Assembly: GCA_964490765.1 (NCBI GenBank)
Contig: CAZBDV010000011.1
Span: forward strand, 6,990-70,989
Source of the DNA: CAZBDV01 sp964490765
Lineage (GTDB): Bacteria; Cloacimonadota; Cloacimonadia; Cloacimonadales; JAJBBL01
Direction of reading: 5' to 3'
DNA length: 64,000 nt
In this document: positions 61,426 to 64,000 of the stretch, one piece after another
How the letters are laid out: the number at the start of each line of letters is the position of its first letter
Position numbering within the stretch: position 1 is the stretch's first letter
Made by a program: the position numbers and the translations under genes
The notes under the pieces: model-generated
Told to the model about the DNA's origin: nothing
Databases searched by the model: none
Seen by the model: the letters and a program-made list of their open reading frames with translations, nothing else

Positions 61426-64000
61426 TTATTTCAGAAGCAGCATTTTTGCTACCTGTGAATAGTCTCTGGCTACCATTCTGTAGAAATAGACACCGGAAGT
61501 TACCCTGCGACCAGCATCATCTTTACCGTCCCAGAGAATCTCATGATCGCCGGCCTCTTTTACACCATTGATTAGAGTTACTATTCTCTGACCATTGATA
61601 TTGAAGATCTCTATCCTTACCATTCCGGCTTCAGCCAGAGTATAACCGATCATCGTTTCCGGATTAAAGGGGTTAGGGTAGTTTCCTCTCAAACGGGTTA
61701 CAGCTACTATCTCGGTTGTATCCGTAGTGCTTGTCTGCTCGGTCTGGAAGGACCAGATAGGACAATCAGCAGCGTAGATCGTGTCATCTTTATAATACAC
61801 AAAGGGTATAACCTGCCAGAAGTAGGTTTCATCATACTGCAGGTCAAAAGGATGTTCTGTCAGGAGATGTTCACCGACACCACCCTCGATCTCAGTTTCC
61901 AAAGGATCCTCGTTTATATCACCACACCATAATTTGATCAAAAAGCCGTCCGGATCAGAATAACCCGTTTCTGATGTGTAAGTCCAGCCCAGGGGTGTGT
62001 CTATTGAGACGTCAGTCGCTCCACTCTCCGGAATTGGTGAATGTGCTGCTGCCGGAGGTTGTGGAATGGTATTTTCATCGATAGTGATAAAACTCCAGAG
62101 CGGGCAATCTTCGGCATAGATAGGTTCATCGTTATGATTCACATAAGGTATGACCTGCCAGAAGTAAGTCTCTTCATAGTCGAAATCAAAGGGGTGGTCG
62201 GTATACAGATGCTCTCCTGCTCCACCTTCCAGTTCGACCTGGACAGGATCATCACCTGTACCTCCCATCCACATATTGATCAGAAATCCATCGGGATAGG
62301 AATATCCCTCCTGGAAGGTATATGTCCAGCCGATGGGGGTAGTTACTGGAACGTTTGCTGCCTCATCATCCGGAATTGGTGAGTGTGCTGCTGATGGAGC
62401 TGGAGGAGGTGTGCCGTCTAATGCTGTAGTAAAGCTCCAGAAGGGACAATCTTCAGCAAATATCTCCTCATCATTGTGCAGGATATAAGGTATTACCTGC
62501 CAGAGATAGCTCTCTTCATAATCAAAGTTATAGGCATAGTCGGGGATAAGATATACACCCGAACCACCTTCGATATATATCTGGAAGGGATCTTCATTCA
62601 TGTCATCTGTCCACATATTAACCAGATAGCCATCAGGATTGGAATAGCCAGGAACGAATGTATAGCTCCAGCCGATGGGAGTGTTTATCGGGACTGATGT
62701 CGCTCCATCAGAAGGTATCGGGGAATGTGCTGTCGCCGGAGGTGGAGGTAAGGTTCCCTCTTCCGCGGTAGTAAAACTCCAGATCGGACAGTTCTCTGCA
62801 TAGATGGTCTCATCATTGTAATATACATTTACGTAGGGAACAATCTGCCAGTAATAGATCTCCTCATAGTCAAAATCGAAGGGGTGTTCATCAAAGAGAT
62901 ACTCGCCAGGTCCACCCTCAATATCTGCCTGGAAGGGATTTTCGCCTGTATCTCCCGACCACATATTAACCAGAAAACCGTCCGGATCGCTGTAACCTGC
63001 CTCTGAAGTATAGATCCAGCCAATCGGAGTGTTAACCGGAACTGAAGTTGCTCCGTCAGAAGGGAGGGGGGTATGTGCGGTTACTGGTGGTGTAATCTCT
63101 TCCAGAGTAGTGAAACTCCAGATCGGGCAATTAGAGGCATATACATTACCACCGCTGTGATTTACATACGGCTTTACCTGCCAGTAATAGGTCTCTTCAT
63201 AAACGAGATCTATCGGTGGTTCAGCCAGGATATGTTCTCCCACGCCACCGGGTAAATCCACCTGGATGGGGTCATCACTCGTGTCACCACTCCAGAAATT
63301 CACCATAAAGCCGTCAGGATTTGAATAACCGGCACCCGTAGTATAAGTCCAGCCGAGATGAGTATCAGTCGGGACATCTGTTGCCCCATTGTTCGGAAAC
63401 GGGGAGTGTGCTGTCGCTGGTGCCGGTGGTAAAGGTTCTGCTGCGGTCGTAAATGACCATACCGGTGTATTATCTGCATCTCCACGCATCCCGGCCTGTG
63501 TATTACGGACCCGGGGTAAACTGCGGTTTCGTCTATTAGTAAGATCTCTTTCAGGGTAATCTGTAGTGGGAATGACCTGCCAGTAAAATGTGGTTTCATA
63601 TGTTAGATTCGGTATTACATCCGAACTGGAATAGGTTTCCTGGCCTGCATTGTAGGGAATCCAGACGAAATCATCAGCAGCAAAATCACCTGTAGTATTC
63701 ATATACACCCTGAAACCAACAGGATCTGTATAAGCGGGATTACTTATGTATTGCCAGCTCACTGTCTCAAGAGTTATTGGAACATTCGAACTTCCATTGG
63801 CAGGTAAAGGATTAATAGCAACATTGGGATCAGGATTTACCTCCCCTGATTGCCAGCTGAGATAGGGATAACCGTTATTTACATTCTCACCTGTATCCTC
63901 TGACCAGGTCTCACTAAAATCCCAATTAACATAGGTGTTACCGGCATAAGGATAAGTCATCTCGGATGTTGTTCTCCCCTCGCCACCATAAGAGGTTGAC
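61426..64000 (-). CDS. Repeat-rich secreted protein with T9SS type A sorting domain, 5' partial
   Basis: The frame is open to the right edge, so the start is outside; the GGEGRTTSEM and following YPYAG pattern before nucleotide 63900 resembles the ends of GLUG-type repeat regions. A divergent sandwich domain follows, then five similar fibronectin-like repeats of about 112-116 residues, each with a AHSPIPxxGATDVPxxTPxGWTY-like start (paraphrased), an aromatic DPDGFL turn and a CPIWSFTT end. The C-terminus is a T9SS sorting domain: GNYPNPFNPETMIGYTL, RIEIFNINGQRIVTL, ILWDGKDDAGRRVTSGVYF and KMLLLK. Probably a surface or adhesion protein. It lies on the same strand as the molybdenum enzyme operon but ends at its own terminator. 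Confidence 0.88.
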   Translation of the reverse strand, partial: STSYGGEGRTTSEMTYPYAGNTYVNWDFSETWSEDTGENVNNGYPYLSWQSGEVNPDPNVAINPLPANGSSNVPITLETVSWQYISNPAYTDPVGFRVYMNTTGDFAADDFVWIPYNAGQETYSSSDVIPNLTYETTFYWQVIPTTDYPERDLTNRRNRSLPRVRNTQAGMRGDADNTPVWSFTTAAEPLPPAPATAHSPFPNNGATDVPTDTHLGWTYTTGAGYSNPDGFMVNFWSGDTSDDPIQVDLPGGVGEHILAEPPIDLVYEETYYWQVKPYVNHSGGNVYASNCPIWSFTTLEEITPPVTAHTPLPSDGATSVPVNTPIGWIYTSEAGYSDPDGFLVNMWSGDTGENPFQADIEGGPGEYLFDEHPFDFDYEEIYYWQIVPYVNVYYNDETIYAENCPIWSFTTAEEGTLPPPPATAHSPIPSDGATSVPINTPIGWSYTFVPGYSNPDGYLVNMWTDDMNEDPFQIYIEGGSGVYLIPDYAYNFDYEESYLWQVIPYILHNDEEIFAEDCPFWSFTTALDGTPPPAPSAAHSPIPDDEAANVPVTTPIGWTYTFQEGYSYPDGFLINMWMGGTGDDPVQVELEGGAGEHLYTDHPFDFDYEETYFWQVIPYVNHNDEPIYAEDCPLWSFITIDENTIPQPPAAAHSPIPESGATDVSIDTPLGWTYTSETGYSDPDGFLIKLWCGDINEDPLETEIEGGVGEHLLTEHPFDLQYDETYFWQVIPFVYYKDDTIYAADCPIWSFQTEQTSTTDTTEIVAVTRLRGNYPNPFNPETMIGYTLAEAGMVRIEIFNINGQRIVTLINGVKEAGDHEILWDGKDDAGRRVTSGVYFYRMVARDYSQVAKMLLLK
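61740..63430 (-). repeat. Five tandem coding repeats of about 335-350 bp
   Basis: The repeat starts fall near 63401, 63066, 62720, 62379 and 62036 by the recurring GGGAGTGTGCTG-like segment. They encode similar fibronectin-like domains in the sorting-domain protein. They are diverged at DNA level, so not a recent duplication. Confidence 0.8.

Noticed and set aside
61740..63430. Repeats as a CRISPR array
   Set aside because: The repeats are about 340 bp, in frame and diverged, encoding similar domains; no short identical repeats with unique spacers are seen anywhere in the window.

Overview
This 64 kb window looks like a chromosomal piece of a Gram-negative, probably anaerobic bacterium of the Fibrobacterota-Chlorobiota-Bacteroidota superphylum. 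Candidatus Cloacimonadota or a close relative is my best guess. The signs are secreted proteins ending in a type IX secretion (T9SS) type A sorting domain (YPNPFNP ... KMLLLK), a PorV-like protein, a gingipain-type protease, a two-part glycine decarboxylase (GcvPA/GcvPB), a Lys-type phosphoglycerate dehydrogenase and a BamA-type assembly protein. The placement is inference; no 16S rRNA lies in the window. I see no integrase, IS element, prophage or CRISPR array.

Layout. 1-5.3 kb: the end of an ABC permease/M1 aminopeptidase fusion, a secreted hypothetical protein, and pncB-pncA. 5.4-8.0 kb (minus): a LigD split into three genes (polymerase, ligase, phosphoesterase). 8.2-10.3 kb: a Zn/Cd ATPase. 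10.5-12.2 kb: a DUF3795-MobB-kinase operon with ATGA overlaps. 12.2-15.1 kb: class I aldolase and PEP carboxykinase, converging on a shared terminator. 15.3-18.0 kb: rpmA, rplU and ribonuclease G, then four tRNAs (fMet, Met, Arg-TCT, His). 18.0-28.0 kb: mixed housekeeping genes, mostly plus strand (serA, a beta-barrel, nadE, a zinc/TPR protein, ribD, an iron alcohol dehydrogenase). 28.1-31.0 kb (minus): three metallohydrolase-type proteins. 31.1-38.2 kb (minus): a T9SS surface-protein cluster. 38.4-42.1 kb: a transporter and gcvPA-gcvPB. 42.4-43.9 kb: rpsA. 44.2-49.4 kb: a very large secreted protein. 49.5-54.5 kb (minus): Ppx/GppA, a NYN nuclease, BamA-like, ispG. 54.6-61.1 kb (minus): a molybdenum hydroxylase of the xanthine dehydrogenase type with a dihydropyrimidine-dehydrogenase-like flavoprotein. 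61.4-64 kb: a repeat-rich T9SS cargo protein, cut by the window edge.

The most striking item is the 1721-residue protein at 44244-49409. It joins a gingipain-type (C25) cysteine protease to a peptidylarginine-deiminase-like domain. In Porphyromonas gingivalis these two activities are separate secreted enzymes: gingipain creates C-terminal arginines and PPAD citrullinates them. Here the apparent catalytic residues of both are in one uninterrupted reading frame, suggesting a self-contained cut-and-citrullinate enzyme. This is inferred from motifs only.

Other points of note are a DPD-like flavoprotein beside xanthine dehydrogenase whose pyrimidine-binding residues seem altered, a NYN nuclease fused to a cold-shock domain, and a small family of intergenic palindromes sharing a GTCGG...CCGAC core and, in two copies, a conserved flank.
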